64,000 nucleotides of DNA from assembly GCA_015061285.1 (NCBI GenBank), contig SUWW01000005.1:141072-205071 (forward strand), read 5' to 3'. A program made the position numbers and the translations under genes. This document shows positions 36,199 to 44,894 of the stretch, one piece after another (within the stretch, counting starts at the first letter, position 1; every line of letters starts with the position of its first letter). The notes beneath the pieces were generated by a model. The model had not been told where the DNA came from. It ran no database searches and was given only the letters and a program-made list of their open reading frames with translations. This DNA is from Bacteroidales bacterium (lineage in GTDB: Bacteria > Bacteroidota > Bacteroidia > Bacteroidales > Marinilabiliaceae).

Positions 36199-38506
36199 CC
36201 TAATAACAACAATTGTTAGCTGTTCATCAGCTATCGCACAATATACTTTGAGTGGATATATTGTAAACTCAGATAATCAACCTATCCCCTTTGCAAATAT
36301 TGTGCTTTACAACGTTGGTGATACAGTCCCTATCATAGGCTGTATCGCAGAATTCAATGGAGCATATAAAGTTTCGGCAAAAGCCAATTCTTATTGTATT
36401 CGTATTTCATACGTAGGATACAAAACAGTAACCGACACAATTACATTGGACATTGATGCGACACGTAATTTCACGTTAGAAGAGCAAATTTCAAATCTTA
36501 GCGAAGTTTCTGTCAGAGCACAATCGGTTGCTATGTCGACAGAGAAAAATACATATTTCATTAGCCCTAATGAAGCTAAAAACCAGCAAAACGCACTAAG
36601 CCTATTGAATATTGTTCCGAAAATTTCGGTCGATATGGTTAGTAATGCAGTAACTGGTGTTGGCGGCAAATCCGTAAAACTTTTACTCAATGGTGTTGAT
36701 GTAAATTCTGTAGAACTAAGAGCTATATCTCCAAATAAAATTGCGAAAATTGAACGCTATGACATACCACCAGCACGCTACGCCGATTATGAGATTGTTC
36801 TGAATGTTGTAACTAAAGAAATTGAAGATGGTTTTATGGCCTCTGTCGATTTGAGTTCTGCATTAACAACAGGTTTTAGCGACCCTCAAGTCACTATGCA
36901 ATACAATTGGCGAAAGAAAAACAGACTGACTGTCGATTATTATTTAGGTTATCGAAACTATAAGCACCAAGTAAGCGACTACTCTTACGCGTATGTCATT
37001 GACGATGTTCGTTACCAAGAAAAAGGCCATTTAGATAAGGCTTTTGGTTATGAACAGCACATACCAAATATTAGTTATGTGCGACAAGATTCCGTAAATA
37101 TGTTGCAAATAAAACTCTCGCCTAAATATACGCATGTGCACTCCGATGCTGATTCGACACGTCAAATAATGAAATATCACACCAACGCTAACGTCTTGTC
37201 GCTTGCTGGACCATATAATTGGCAAAATCGTGAATTCAATCCAATTCTCGACATCTATTATAGCCGTTTGATAAACGATAAAAACGAATTGGCAATTGAT
37301 ATTACAGCAACGCATTTTTCGACCAGAAATAGTGTTGATGATGAACTTATCGACTCGCTCGGCAATGCGTTTTTGTGCAATCATGCCAACGAAAAGAATA
37401 AAAAAACATCACTCATTGGCGAAGTCTATTATTCTCACAAATTCGAAAATATTACCCTGAAATCGGGCTATACTCTCAATACAAATGAGCAAAAATCTGA
37501 TGCCAGCAATGTTTTGGGAGAATGGAATGATGTTGCAACTTCGTTTACATCGAATTATGTATATGCCGAATTGTCGGGCAAATTGGAAAAATGGGGTTAC
37601 AATATAACATTGGGTGTAACCAATCGTCAAAGTAAATCCATTGATACCGAAACTAATGCGTGGATTTTTATGCCACGTCTCGTTTTTAGTTTCCAGCCTA
37701 AACCAAATAGCAAACTTACACTGCAATTCAATCATAAAAATACCGAACCCTCAATTAGCCAACTGCGCAATAGCCAGAGCTATGTAAGCAATAATATTAT
37801 TTACACTGGCAATCCTAACTTGACGCATAGTTTGCTTTCGCGAGTACGTTTGGGATATGAACAGACTATAAAAAACGTCATAGAACTATCGGTTGAGGGA
37901 TTTTACAATCGGAAAAAAGATGCTATTGTCAATTTGTATAGCGAACAAGAAAACGTAATATATGAACAACCTCAAAATGTAAAGTCGTTTGATAGATATG
38001 GCGCAGAATATGCACTAAAAGCCTCTGTACCATTGGGACAGAAGGTGTTCCTTATGCTTCAATGCATGGGAAGTTTGGAGTTTGAACGACTTTATACTTC
38101 ACAAATTGACTATACACATGCCTATGCTCCATTTGCGGCAGGCGCACAACTTGCTGCTGGAAAATTTATTGTTATGTGTACGTATAACAATGCAAGTAGA
38201 ACACTCTCGGGGCTTACTTCGAGTACAAACGAGAATGGTACACATCTCGGATTCGGATGGCAGCCTAAAAATAATTTGCTTGTATATGCCAAAGGCCTAT
38301 TTGTTGGTAGTTCGGCATGTAAATATCATACGCGAACTGTTGTCAACGAAAGCCCCGTTTCCTACGATAGTCAGACTCGCATAAAAGACAATGGCAATAT
38401 GGTTGTGTTGGGCTTACAGTATAGTTTATCTGTTGGCAAGATGTACAATCAACGTAGCAAGAAGATCAACAATTCTGATAACGATTCTGGAACATTTTTC
38501 AAGTAA
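36176..38506 (+). CDS. Outer-membrane beta-barrel protein with carboxypeptidase-like regulatory domain
   Basis: A 776-residue TonB-receptor-like outer-membrane protein. Signal peptide MIRHRIISLITTIVSCSSAIAQ; residues about 23-100 are a CarboxypepD_reg-like beta-sandwich (LSGYIVNSDNQPIPFANIVLYN). A plug-like domain spans about 120-220 (LSEVSVRAQSVAMSTEKNTY, VKLLLNGVDVNSVELR, with its SPNKIAKIERYDIPPARYAD end). The rest is alternating barrel strands of the OMP_b-brl_3 type. The ATG at 36176 lies within the end of the maturase gene, implying translational coupling. It is 5 bases before the PCAT gene. Sitting between maturase and exporter, it may carry the mature peptide across the outer membrane; import is an equal possibility. 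Confidence 0.85.
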   Translation: MIRHRIISLITTIVSCSSAIAQYTLSGYIVNSDNQPIPFANIVLYNVGDTVPIIGCIAEFNGAYKVSAKANSYCIRISYVGYKTVTDTITLDIDATRNFTLEEQISNLSEVSVRAQSVAMSTEKNTYFISPNEAKNQQNALSLLNIVPKISVDMVSNAVTGVGGKSVKLLLNGVDVNSVELRAISPNKIAKIERYDIPPARYADYEIVLNVVTKEIEDGFMASVDLSSALTTGFSDPQVTMQYNWRKKNRLTVDYYLGYRNYKHQVSDYSYAYVIDDVRYQEKGHLDKAFGYEQHIPNISYVRQDSVNMLQIKLSPKYTHVHSDADSTRQIMKYHTNANVLSLAGPYNWQNREFNPILDIYYSRLINDKNELAIDITATHFSTRNSVDDELIDSLGNAFLCNHANEKNKKTSLIGEVYYSHKFENITLKSGYTLNTNEQKSDASNVLGEWNDVATSFTSNYVYAELSGKLEKWGYNITLGVTNRQSKSIDTETNAWIFMPRLVFSFQPKPNSKLTLQFNHKNTEPSISQLRNSQSYVSNNIIYTGNPNLTHSLLSRVRLGYEQTIKNVIELSVEGFYNRKKDAIVNLYSEQENVIYEQPQNVKSFDRYGAEYALKASVPLGQKVFLMLQCMGSLEFERLYTSQIDYTHAYAPFAAGAQLAAGKFIVMCTYNNASRTLSGLTSSTNENGTHLGFGWQPKNNLLVYAKGLFVGSSACKYHTRTVVNESPVSYDSQTRIKDNGNMVVLGLQYSLSVGKMYNQRSKKINNSDNDSGTFFK

Positions 38507-38511
38507 GTATT

Positions 38512-40692
38512 ATGTTTCACCATTTCCCAATAATCATTCAGCCCGACACCATGCAGTGTGGCATCGCTTGTTTGCAGATGGTTTGTGCACATTATGGCAA
38601 GAAAATAAGCGCCAACTGTCTGTCGAAAATTTGTGTTGCTACTGCCGAGGGTGTGTCGATGTTGGGTATAAAGCAAGCTGCCGAAAAGTTGGGCTTTCGT
38701 GCGGTTGGTGGGCTAATTGAACCTCAAAAAATCAGTGCCGAAATGCTCCCATGCATCGTGCATTGGAATCAGAATCATTTTGTGGTTTTGTATAAACGGA
38801 AAGGTACAAAGTTTTATGTAGCTGACCCAGGAAAAGGCCTGACTACCTACACCGAAGCAGATTTTTGCAAGCATTGCACCGACAATACGCAAAAAGCTAT
38901 AGTCATGCTTTTGCAACCAACAGAGCAGTTTTTTAGCGCAAATTTCTCAAATGGGAATCATGAGCGCTCTTTTCGTTTCCTTTGGGGCTATGTGAAGCAA
39001 TATCGGAGTGCATTCATAAAAATACTATTGTGCCTGATAATAGGTAGCTTGCTGCAACTCGTATTGCCGTTTCTTACACAAAGCATTGTAGATGTTGGTA
39101 TTGCCAACAAAGATATTGGCTTTGTATGGCTCATACTTATAGGGCAACTTGTTGTTACCATTAGTCGCACTGCGGCAGATTTCGTGCATCGTTGGCTGCT
39201 GCTGCGTATATCGATGCGCATAAATATTGCGCTTGTGAAAGACTTCTTCGTCAAGCTGTTGCAGTTGCCAATGTCGTTTTTCGATACCAAACTAATGGGC
39301 GACCTTATGCAGCGCATTGGCGACCATTCGCGCGTAAATACATTCCTAACGCAGCAGACTCTTAGCGTGGCGTTCTCGATGGTTAGCTTTGTGGTGTTTG
39401 GCGGTGTGCTGTTTGTCTATAACAAATTGATATTTACCATATTTCTATTAGGAAGTATAGCATACGGAGGTTGGATGACAATCTTTTTGCGTCGCAGAAA
39501 AGTTATCGACTACGAACTATTTGAGCAACGAGCCATCAACAACAACAAAACCTATCAGTTCATCACTGCTATGCAGGAGATAAAACTGCAAGATTGCGAG
39601 CAGCGGCGGTGCGAAGAGTGGGAAGCGGTGCAGACCGAAATGTTCAAGGTGCAGACGAAAAGTTTGCGCCTACAACAAACGCAAGAGGCAGGCAGCATTT
39701 TCATCAACGAACTAAAGAATATCATTATCACTGTAGTGGCCGCAACAGCCGTCATCGATGGTAGTCTGACGCTCGGTATGATGCTTGCCATTCAGTATAT
39801 CATTGGTCAGCTCAACAGTCCGATAGAGCAGCTGATGAACTTTATCTATTCCATTCAAGATGTGAAAATAAGCCTCGAGCGCATCAACGAAGTACATACC
39901 AAAGACAACGAAGAAGATGCACACCGAACGCAGAAAAATTTTCCCAATGAGCAACCAGATATTAGGCTAACGAGTGTCGATTTCAAATACGACAAACATG
40001 CGCTTGGCAAAACTTTAGATAGCGTAATTATTCATGTTCCGCATGGCAAAGTGACTGCCATAGTTGGTGCTTCGGGTAGCGGTAAGACGACGCTTGTGAA
40101 ACTTATGCTTGGCTATTATCCTGCTGATGGCGGGCGCATCACGATAGGCGGAATTGACATCAACGAATATAATCTGAAATGGTGGCGACGGCAGTGTGGC
40201 GTGGTGATGCAAGACGGCGTGATATTTTCGGAATCGATAGCGCGCAACATAGCCGTCGACGATGGCGAAATAGACTACGAACGCCTCGAGAAGGCAGCCG
40301 AGATAGCCAATGTGCACGATTTTATTATGTCGCTTCCGTTGAAATACAACACCATCATAGGTCGCGATGGCATTGGATTGAGCCAAGGGCAGAAGCAACG
40401 CATACTTATAGCGCGAGCCGTATACAAAAATCCGCATTTCATCTTCCTCGACGAAGCCACCAACGCACTCGATGCTACCAACGAACGCGCGATAGTGGAG
40501 AATCTAAATAAATTCTACGAAGGACGAACCGTTGTAGTTGTTGCTCATCGCCTCAGCACCGTCCGCAATGCCGACCAAATAGTTGTGCTCGACAATGGTA
40601 GAGTGGTTGAAGTGGGCAATCATGCTACACTCACCGCAAAACGAGGCGCATATTACAACCTTGTGAAAGATCAGTTGGAGTTGGGAACGTAA
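38512..40692 (+). CDS. Peptidase-containing ABC transporter (PCAT, C39 protease)
   Basis: A 726-residue inner-membrane exporter that cleaves double-glycine leaders and exports the core peptide. The N-terminal C39 peptidase (about 1-135) keeps its triad: Cys16 (MQCGIACLQM), His89 (NQNHFVVL) and Asp105 (YVADPGKG). The transmembrane domain follows (about 160-440, six helices). The nucleotide-binding domain has Walker A VGASGSGKTTLV near 520, signature GLSQGQKQRILIARA and Walker B FIFLDEATNALD. An active peptidase fits the GG site in the precursor. No HlyD/MFP or TolC homologue is nearby, as gram-negative PCAT systems usually need. Confidence 0.95.
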   Translation: MFHHFPIIIQPDTMQCGIACLQMVCAHYGKKISANCLSKICVATAEGVSMLGIKQAAEKLGFRAVGGLIEPQKISAEMLPCIVHWNQNHFVVLYKRKGTKFYVADPGKGLTTYTEADFCKHCTDNTQKAIVMLLQPTEQFFSANFSNGNHERSFRFLWGYVKQYRSAFIKILLCLIIGSLLQLVLPFLTQSIVDVGIANKDIGFVWLILIGQLVVTISRTAADFVHRWLLLRISMRINIALVKDFFVKLLQLPMSFFDTKLMGDLMQRIGDHSRVNTFLTQQTLSVAFSMVSFVVFGGVLFVYNKLIFTIFLLGSIAYGGWMTIFLRRRKVIDYELFEQRAINNNKTYQFITAMQEIKLQDCEQRRCEEWEAVQTEMFKVQTKSLRLQQTQEAGSIFINELKNIIITVVAATAVIDGSLTLGMMLAIQYIIGQLNSPIEQLMNFIYSIQDVKISLERINEVHTKDNEEDAHRTQKNFPNEQPDIRLTSVDFKYDKHALGKTLDSVIIHVPHGKVTAIVGASGSGKTTLVKLMLGYYPADGGRITIGGIDINEYNLKWWRRQCGVVMQDGVIFSESIARNIAVDDGEIDYERLEKAAEIANVHDFIMSLPLKYNTIIGRDGIGLSQGQKQRILIARAVYKNPHFIFLDEATNALDATNERAIVENLNKFYEGRTVVVVAHRLSTVRNADQIVVLDNGRVVEVGNHATLTAKRGAYYNLVKDQLELGT

Positions 40693-40712
40693 ATAATTGA
40701 CAATTTTCAATT

Positions 40713-40740
40713 GTAGAGACGGAGCGCGCTCCGTCTCTAC
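40713..40740. repeat. Perfect 28-base palindrome (REP-like)
   Basis: The arms start GTAGAGACGGAGCG and end with the exact reverse complement, with no loop. It lies 21 bases after the PCAT stop. Palindromes built from GTAGAGACG words are a known repetitive-element type in several phyla, including Bacteroidetes. It may also terminate or stabilise the PCAT transcript. The 210-base gap holds nothing else identifiable. Confidence 0.85.
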
Positions 40741-40902
40741 TATCAAATCGAAATTTTTTACGCAAAATGCTAAAAATCGCTCAAAAAATTTGGTGGTCTT
40801 TTTTTATATTTACACGTCAATTCGCGAACAGACTGTCTTGAGCCGTTGCGATGTAAAATTATGCGGCGTTATAATCAATCTTAATTTGAAAAAATAATAA
40901 TT

Positions 40903-41082
40903 ATGAAAAAGAAAGTTTTCGCAGTGGTTGCTCTACTTGCAATCTGCACTATGGGTTTTGCACAGCTAATTCATGTTACGACTTCATGTGGAAAAGAATA
41001 TGATTTAGGTTATAAGCAAGGCTCTGCCAAAGAACTTGCAGAGTATATCATGTTTGTTGATGATATTCTGTGTGGAAACTAA
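40903..41082 (+). CDS. Small secreted cysteine-containing peptide (59 residues)
   Basis: A 59-residue ORF: MKKKVFAVVALLAICTMGFA signal peptide with cleavage before Gln, then a mature part QLIHVTTSCGKEYDLGYKQG followed by SAKELAEYIMFVDDILCGN, carrying two Cys (29 and 57) that could form one disulphide. It starts 10 bases after an A-rich stretch typical of Bacteroidetes translation starts and lies 48 bases before the GLPGLI gene. It has no double-glycine leader, so it would leave by Sec rather than PCAT. I recall similar TTSCG...CG small secreted peptides near GLPGLI or receptor genes in this phylum, but cannot confirm a family. Possibly a second peptide product or a signalling peptide. Confidence 0.65.
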   Translation: MKKKVFAVVALLAICTMGFAQLIHVTTSCGKEYDLGYKQGSAKELAEYIMFVDDILCGN

Positions 41083-41130
41083 ATAATTTTTGTCTAACAG
41101 ACAAATCGTTAGATTCTTATTAATAGTAAA

Positions 41131-42003
41131 ATGAAAAAAATCCTCTTAATTAGTGCTTTAGCTTTTTTGTGCTATACGTCATCGTTATCTCAAACAGTTA
41201 ATCTCGGAGCTTTGGGTGGCTCTATGAAAGCTGAGGTGATTCAAAAGAAAATATTAGAATCGCCACAATATGTAGCAACCTATAATTATGTTTTTGTGAA
41301 AGATGCCAATAGACCCAATGAAAAACGAAATAGCGAAACCATATTGCAAATAGGAAAGAGTTATAATCGGTTCTGCGATTATAATAGCTTGCGTTCCGAC
41401 TCTGTCAACGATGCGGCTGCAAATAAGAAAATAGAAATGTTAGCCGCGTTTCCGCAAATGCTTGGTTATAAGAAGAAAAGCTTGTTTTCTTCGGACATAA
41501 TAATAGATAAAGGAAAAAAGGAAGAGACTATTTTGGACTATTCTACTGTGCTAAATACGTATCAGTACTCAGAAAAACTTCCAGAACTAAAATGGGATTT
41601 AGTAGAGGGCGACACGTTAATAGCAGAAATGCATTGCCAGAAAGCCACCACAGAATTGTTTGGTCGTAAATATGTAGCTTGGTATTGTCCAGAAATAGAA
41701 TTGCCGTATGGGCCATACAAATTCAATGGTTTGCCAGGTTTAGTATTCAAAGTAACAGATGTCGAAAATAATTTTGACTTTACTATACATAGTTTTAGAA
41801 AAGCGCAAAAACAAGATATACCTATATACATGCGGAAAGACAAGAATATTATTAATTCTAATCGTGAAACGGTACGTAGAATATACAAGAATTTCTGTGC
41901 TAATCCAGTAAGTGCGCTCAATGGCGACGATATGGTGATAATATCAGATGAAGTAAAAGCCAGTGTGAAATCTCGCCCTTATAACCCCATAGAACTTGAA
42001 TAA
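41131..42003 (+). CDS. GLPGLI family protein
   Basis: A 290-residue exported protein of the GLPGLI family, named for a conserved motif seen here as FNGLPGLVFKV near residues 198-208. Signal peptide residues 1-20 (ending SSLSQ). Beta-rich, with YVATYNYVFVKDAN near the N-terminus and the family's WYCPEIELPYGPYKF segment before the motif. Function is unknown; members usually lie beside a TonB-receptor-like barrel, as here. The stop overlaps the next gene start by eight bases. Confidence 0.9.
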   Translation: MKKILLISALAFLCYTSSLSQTVNLGALGGSMKAEVIQKKILESPQYVATYNYVFVKDANRPNEKRNSETILQIGKSYNRFCDYNSLRSDSVNDAAANKKIEMLAAFPQMLGYKKKSLFSSDIIIDKGKKEETILDYSTVLNTYQYSEKLPELKWDLVEGDTLIAEMHCQKATTELFGRKYVAWYCPEIELPYGPYKFNGLPGLVFKVTDVENNFDFTIHSFRKAQKQDIPIYMRKDKNIINSNRETVRRIYKNFCANPVSALNGDDMVIISDEVKASVKSRPYNPIELE

Positions 42004-44575
42004 TATAAAAACAATAGCGATAGCGGTAGTTTCTATCCTGAACATATTCAGTGCTTTAGCGCAGACTAACGAGAAGGCGAAACTCGACTTCGAAATAAAA
42101 GACGCTGTGAATAAGGCGCCTATTGGTTCGGTGTCGTGTAGGGTATACTCGCCAGAAGATAAGTTGCGCACCTACGCCATCTCGAATTATAACGGGCAGT
42201 TGTCGGTGTCGGCATACGCGGACGAACACCTTACGTTTTCTATAATGGGCTATAAGAGCGTAACGAAAAGAGTGTCTGAATGTCAAATAGGTAGCTTGAA
42301 TGAGATTTTTCTGAGTGAAGAGGCCGTAGAAATAAAAGAAATATCGGTAAAAGCGCCGCCAATAAGAGCGCACAACGACACTATAGAATATAGCGTTCGC
42401 TCGTTCACAGCCAAAGGCGATGAGCATCTGGAAGATGTGTTGCGCAAAATGCCTGGTATTGATGTGAGTGAAAATGGTAGCGTCATGTATCAAGGGAAAG
42501 CCATAAACAAGCTATACATAGATGGAAAAGATTTGCTTGGCGAAAACTATCAAATAGCTACGCGCAATATGCCACTCGAGGCTGTCACTGCAGTAGAGGT
42601 GTTTGAAGCACATCAGCCCGTGAAACTTTTGCGAGGTAGGCAACCTTCCGACGAGGCTGCTTTGAACCTCAAAATAGATAAGAGTCACAAGTCGGTGCCG
42701 TTTGGCGAAGCTAAAGTTGGACTTGGTCTGCCTTGGGCAAAATGGGATAACCAACTGTTTCTGACGGAATTGCTCGAGAATGACCAGTTTCTCGTTTCGG
42801 GAAAAATGAACAATGTGGGCACAATTCTTTCCAACGAGACGCAGCCGAGCGTAAAATATACAGAAATAGATGCTTTTGAGCCAGATATTCAGCCTGTTAC
42901 TACGGTGACGAAAATCAGCGAATCGATGCCGCAAAACAGATATGTAAATAATAAATCGTACAACATAAGTAGTAACATACACCACAACTTGTCGGACGAT
43001 GCTATGATTCGTTTGAATGTGGCGCTCTACTCTGATAGTTTGCATTATGAAACTTACCACAACAATACTTATGGCGGCAATAACATTGTGACGGAGGAGG
43101 AGAGCCGTGCTCTACGCCAAAAAAATAAGGCGATTCTCCCATCGCTGAAATACGAACTCAACAGTGCAAATATTTACCTCTCGGACGAACTGAAATATCT
43201 TTTGTCGCCCACAGAAGGTTCGAGCACAATAACCAACAATGGTGCAAGGTTAATAGAACAAACGAAGCAAAAGCCTTGGTATGTGCAGAATTATCTCTCA
43301 ACGGCAATTCCATTGAGGAAGAATGTTTTGCAAGTGAAATCATACATACGCTACTCAACGTTGACCGAAGATTTTCAAAGTTATGCGGACTCGGTTGAGG
43401 TCTACAATGCAGCGGAAAAGTTCAAAACGCAATCGTTCATCAATAAAAATATTATTTCGACATCAATCGAATTGGGACGTAATACGCTAAACATAAGAGC
43501 AAAAGCCTATTACAAACATAATACGTACGATAACGCAGGTAGAACAACAAGCAACAACTTGCAATTAGAGTTTTCACCGTCGTATAGTATTGCATATAAT
43601 TACAATAAGGATTACGTAACCATTGAAATTCCAATAAAATGGGAAGCGGTGAAGCTCAATGGTGGCGAGCGAAAGAACATGAGAAAAATGGTAAAAATCT
43701 CGCCGAACTTGTTTTACAAGCAACACATAGGTGATAATTGGCAATTTGTGCTCTCGGGAGCGATAAATAGCAATGTCGCCGATGGCGGATTTCGCTCTGC
43801 GCACGACATAAGAACGAGCTACAACACTATTGATAACCCAACTAACGATATTTTCTTTTCGTCGAGCAGAAGCGTTGCTTCTCGTCTTTCATATCGCAAT
43901 ATGGCCACGATGGTGTTTTCTAATATGATATTCTCGTATACGCACTATAAAAACGAAAACTTTACCGATATAGATTATTCGGACTCGTTCATAATCACCT
44001 CAGTGGAGCAAGAGAACAACGACAAAAAAATGCTTATAGCATCCGGCGCGTTGGATAAAACTTTCACTGACATTGGCCTAACGCTGAAGTCTGGCGTGAC
44101 CTACAACTCAATAAAATTTCTTTTGGCGCAATCGGGTATAAAAACGAGCAACAAATCCAACTCGTGTGCTGCAAATCTCGGCTTCGACTTCAACAAATTC
44201 GATTGGTTGCGCTTTCAGAACAACGTGCAGGGGACTATTTTCTGGGAAGCAAATAGCTACCATAACAGCAATAAATTGAAACGCATAAACTACGCAGCCA
44301 CTGCTTTTTTCTTCCTGCCGCGAAGCATCGAGGCAAAACTCAAATTTGAGAGCCTTACCACAGAGTTGTCGCCATCGCGCTACAAAAGCAGTAATTTCTT
44401 CGATGGCGAGGCAAGTTATACCATAAGTAAAAATTGGAAAGCCTCGTTAGCCGTCACCAATATTCTCGATGTAACGGAGTATTCCACTTCGCAAAACTCA
44501 GGCATAAGTAACTATCAAAACTCTTTGCCCTTGCGCGGTCGAGAATTTATGCTGTCGGTGAAATGGAAGTTTTAG
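41996..44575 (+). CDS. TonB-receptor-like outer-membrane protein paired with GLPGLI
   Basis: An 859-residue outer-membrane protein. The start is TTG 41996 (overlapping the GLPGLI stop); it directly yields a signal peptide (NNIKTIAIAVVSILNIFSALAQ region), and no nearer ATG would keep it. A carboxypeptidase-like regulatory domain follows (about 30-110), then a plug domain (EISVKAPPIRAHNDTIEYSV, LRKMPGIDVSENGSVMYQGK, LYIDGKDLLGENYQIA) and beta-barrel strands ending in MLSVKWKF, a typical aromatic C-terminus for barrel insertion. It forms a unit with the GLPGLI gene. Substrate unknown. It differs clearly from the barrel gene at 36176, so it is not a recent duplicate. Confidence 0.87.
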   Translation: MNNIKTIAIAVVSILNIFSALAQTNEKAKLDFEIKDAVNKAPIGSVSCRVYSPEDKLRTYAISNYNGQLSVSAYADEHLTFSIMGYKSVTKRVSECQIGSLNEIFLSEEAVEIKEISVKAPPIRAHNDTIEYSVRSFTAKGDEHLEDVLRKMPGIDVSENGSVMYQGKAINKLYIDGKDLLGENYQIATRNMPLEAVTAVEVFEAHQPVKLLRGRQPSDEAALNLKIDKSHKSVPFGEAKVGLGLPWAKWDNQLFLTELLENDQFLVSGKMNNVGTILSNETQPSVKYTEIDAFEPDIQPVTTVTKISESMPQNRYVNNKSYNISSNIHHNLSDDAMIRLNVALYSDSLHYETYHNNTYGGNNIVTEEESRALRQKNKAILPSLKYELNSANIYLSDELKYLLSPTEGSSTITNNGARLIEQTKQKPWYVQNYLSTAIPLRKNVLQVKSYIRYSTLTEDFQSYADSVEVYNAAEKFKTQSFINKNIISTSIELGRNTLNIRAKAYYKHNTYDNAGRTTSNNLQLEFSPSYSIAYNYNKDYVTIEIPIKWEAVKLNGGERKNMRKMVKISPNLFYKQHIGDNWQFVLSGAINSNVADGGFRSAHDIRTSYNTIDNPTNDIFFSSSRSVASRLSYRNMATMVFSNMIFSYTHYKNENFTDIDYSDSFIITSVEQENNDKKMLIASGALDKTFTDIGLTLKSGVTYNSIKFLLAQSGIKTSNKSNSCAANLGFDFNKFDWLRFQNNVQGTIFWEANSYHNSNKLKRINYAATAFFFLPRSIEAKLKFESLTTELSPSRYKSSNFFDGEASYTISKNWKASLAVTNILDVTEYSTSQNSGISNYQNSLPLRGREFMLSVKWKF

Positions 44576-44894
44576 AATTGAGTGCTAAAAGACAATGTTT
44601 ATTGTTATGAACGATTTTACATTTTTGTGTATACATAAAAGAAAGAGACCTATAGATCTCCGTCTTTCTATCATTATTTGAGCTAATACAGACGCTGAAA
44701 GAGAAATATCCCGATATTGACCGAACAGAGATTGAGAAAGAAATGGCAAAATGAATCTATGTTCTTATCATCTTATATCCATAACAGACATGGGGAATGC
44801 TCAAAATTTTTGCCTTCTATCTTATACTTATTGATCAAAGTGAAGTATTTTCGCACACTTTTGTCTAAAAAAACCATAGAGAAGCATAAAAGAG
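44576..44894. other. Intergenic region with a possible coding remnant
   Basis: 319 bases without a supportable gene. A weak hairpin, AGAAAGAGAC with GTCTTTCT (44640-44669), may terminate the upstream unit. At about 44677-44754 one plus-strand frame reads like the end of a real protein (ELIQTLKEKYPDIDRTEIEK, then EMAK and a stop), with no start codon, suggesting a degraded gene end. Before the next gene, TATTTTCG (44846-44853) is a weak -7 box. Confidence 0.5.

Noticed and set aside
44640-44669. Hairpin as a firm terminator of the second barrel gene
   Set aside because: Pairing is imperfect and the T-run is poor; noted only within the intergenic entry.
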